A DNA stretch of 23,899 nucleotides, taken from NCBI RefSeq assembly GCF_000003605.2, contig NW_003129289.1, positions 1-23,899 on the forward strand. The letters are read 5' to 3'. This DNA comes from Saccoglossus kowalevskii (Eukaryota > Hemichordata > Enteropneusta > Harrimaniidae). Position numbers and translations under genes: made by a program. The notes beneath the pieces were generated by a model, which worked only from the letters and a program-made list of their open reading frames with translations, was not told the origin of the DNA and ran no database searches. Below, piece by piece: positions 23,611 through 23,899 of the stretch; within the stretch, counting starts at the first letter, position 1, and every line of letters starts with the position of its first letter.

Positions 23611-23899
23611 GCAGCCCACACCGTGACACTGTGTAATGCAGCACACACAGTGACACTATGTTAATGCAGCACACACAGTGACACTATGTTAATGCAGCAC
23701 ACACAGTGACACTATGTTAATACAGCACACACAGTGACACTATGTTAATGCTGCACACACAGTGACACTATGTTAATGCTGCACACACAGTGACACTATG
23801 TTAATGCAGCACACACAGTGATACTATGTTAATGCAACACACACAGTGACACTGTGTTAATACAGCACACACAGTGACACTGTGTTAATACAGCACACA
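23611..23899. repeat. beta module opening, cut by the window end
   Basis: GCAGCCCACACCGTG at 23611, the 27-bp unit, plain GCAG units, the GCTG pair and a GTGATAC unit occur in the standard beta order. The window ends inside a CA tract, so the array continues beyond it. Confidence 0.85.

Larger units (their letters stand above)
1..23899. repeat. 28-bp minisatellite/satellite array filling the window
   Basis: The unit is (CA)4 followed by GTGACACTATGTTAATGCAG, repeated head to tail in one orientation from the first base to the last, with no spacer or unrelated insertion. The core GTGACACTATGTTAAT is best conserved. Variation is concentrated in the CA tract, in CTATG versus CTGTG, and in the last four or five bases before the next CA tract (GCAG, ACAG, GCAAC, GCTG, GCCAC). 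Length variants are 27 bp (CTGTGTAATG, one T lost), 26 bp (CACTGTTAATG, two bases lost) and 29 bp (an extra T near 9920 and 15399). Stop triplets occur in all six frames because the 28-bp period rotates the frame. The repeat family is not one I can name. Both array ends lie outside the window. Confidence 0.99.

Noticed and set aside
1-23899. A CRISPR array, suggested by a 28-bp repeat length.
   Set aside because: The repeats are directly adjacent with no unique spacers between them and there are no cas genes; the period itself is 28 bp, not about 60 bp.
1-23899. A repetitive protein-coding gene.
   Set aside because: The 28-bp period rotates the reading frame and each unit has TAA and TGA on the plus strand and TAA (usually also TAG) on the minus strand, so every frame closes within a few units.
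1-23899. A seven-codon ATG-to-TGA frame present in most units, ending MLMQHTQ.
   Set aside because: It follows automatically from the repeated sequence, has no ribosome-binding or promoter context, and is lost in every CTGTG unit. There is no sign that it is translated.
1-23899. Telomeric repeats or a centromeric CENP-B box.
   Set aside because: I saw no TTAGGG-like runs and no sequence matching the CENP-B box pattern with its CG-containing ends. The position on the chromosome is therefore open.
1-23899. A transposon or insertion inside the array.
   Set aside because: No stretch departs from the 28-bp pattern by more than a few bases; the largest local oddity is the GCATTAAC replacement in single units.
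1-23899. A new defence system, RNA system or other functional locus.
   Set aside because: No coding sequence, structured RNA other than short repeat hairpins, or regulatory region can be supported. The order seen is explained by repeat amplification.
1-23899. Strong Z-DNA potential from the CA tracts.
   Set aside because: Alternating purine-pyrimidine runs are usually only about 8-12 bp per unit and are interrupted by CAG; the longest is about 16 bp, too short for a firm claim.

Overview
The whole 23,899-bp window is one uninterrupted tandem repeat array (minisatellite/satellite DNA). The basic unit is 28 bp: four CA dinucleotides followed by the 20-base core GTGACACTATGTTAATGCAG. Dividing the window length by 28 gives about 850 units. 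The array runs off both ends of the window, so neither boundary nor any single-copy flank is visible. I see no gene, RNA gene, transposon, origin, CRISPR array or telomere repeat. Because 28 is not a multiple of 3, and each unit carries TAA and TGA on the plus strand and TAA and usually TAG on the minus strand, every frame closes repeatedly. Such an array with no coding capacity points to a eukaryotic nuclear genome. A CA-rich unit is compatible with a vertebrate (for example a fish), but the species and chromosomal position cannot be read from the sequence.

The array is not a simple run of identical units. Variant units differ mainly at a few positions: CTATG/CTGTG, TAATGCAG/TAATACAG/TAATGCAAC/TAATGCTG/TAATGCCAC, and CACACA/CACACC/CACACT before GTG. 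They also differ by 1-2 bp indels, giving 26, 27 and 29 bp units. The variants recur in the same order in several places and define three kinds of higher-order module. I name them here alpha (about 1.4-1.75 kb), beta (about 1.2-1.3 kb) and gamma (about 0.43-0.45 kb).

Layout: alpha 1-1755; short beta start 1756-2039; alpha 2040-3656; beta 3657-4883; beta 4884-6168; gamma 6169-6615; alpha 6616-8062; partial beta 8063-8769; gamma 8770-9218; gamma-like and plain units 9219-10235; a copy of the preceding beta/gamma at 10236-11018; two 1.3-kb beta/gamma copies at 11019-12331 and 12332-13616; beta 13617-14788; beta 14789-16074; gamma 16075-16523; alpha 16524-18223; nested beta pieces 18224-21571; gamma 21572-22019; alpha 22020-23610; beta start 23611-23899.

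This layout is what repeated unequal exchange or segmental amplification inside an array would produce, at scales from one unit to about 5.5 kb. The longest exact copy I checked by eye is 895 bp (8436-9330 equals 10236-11130). The most distinctive local event is a unit converted into a perfect 26-bp palindrome at 1023-1048, with two near-perfect adjacent versions at 17519-17571. I found no sign of a new functional system; the interest lies in array architecture and mutation mechanism. Module boundaries were set by eye from marker units and are accurate to about one unit.
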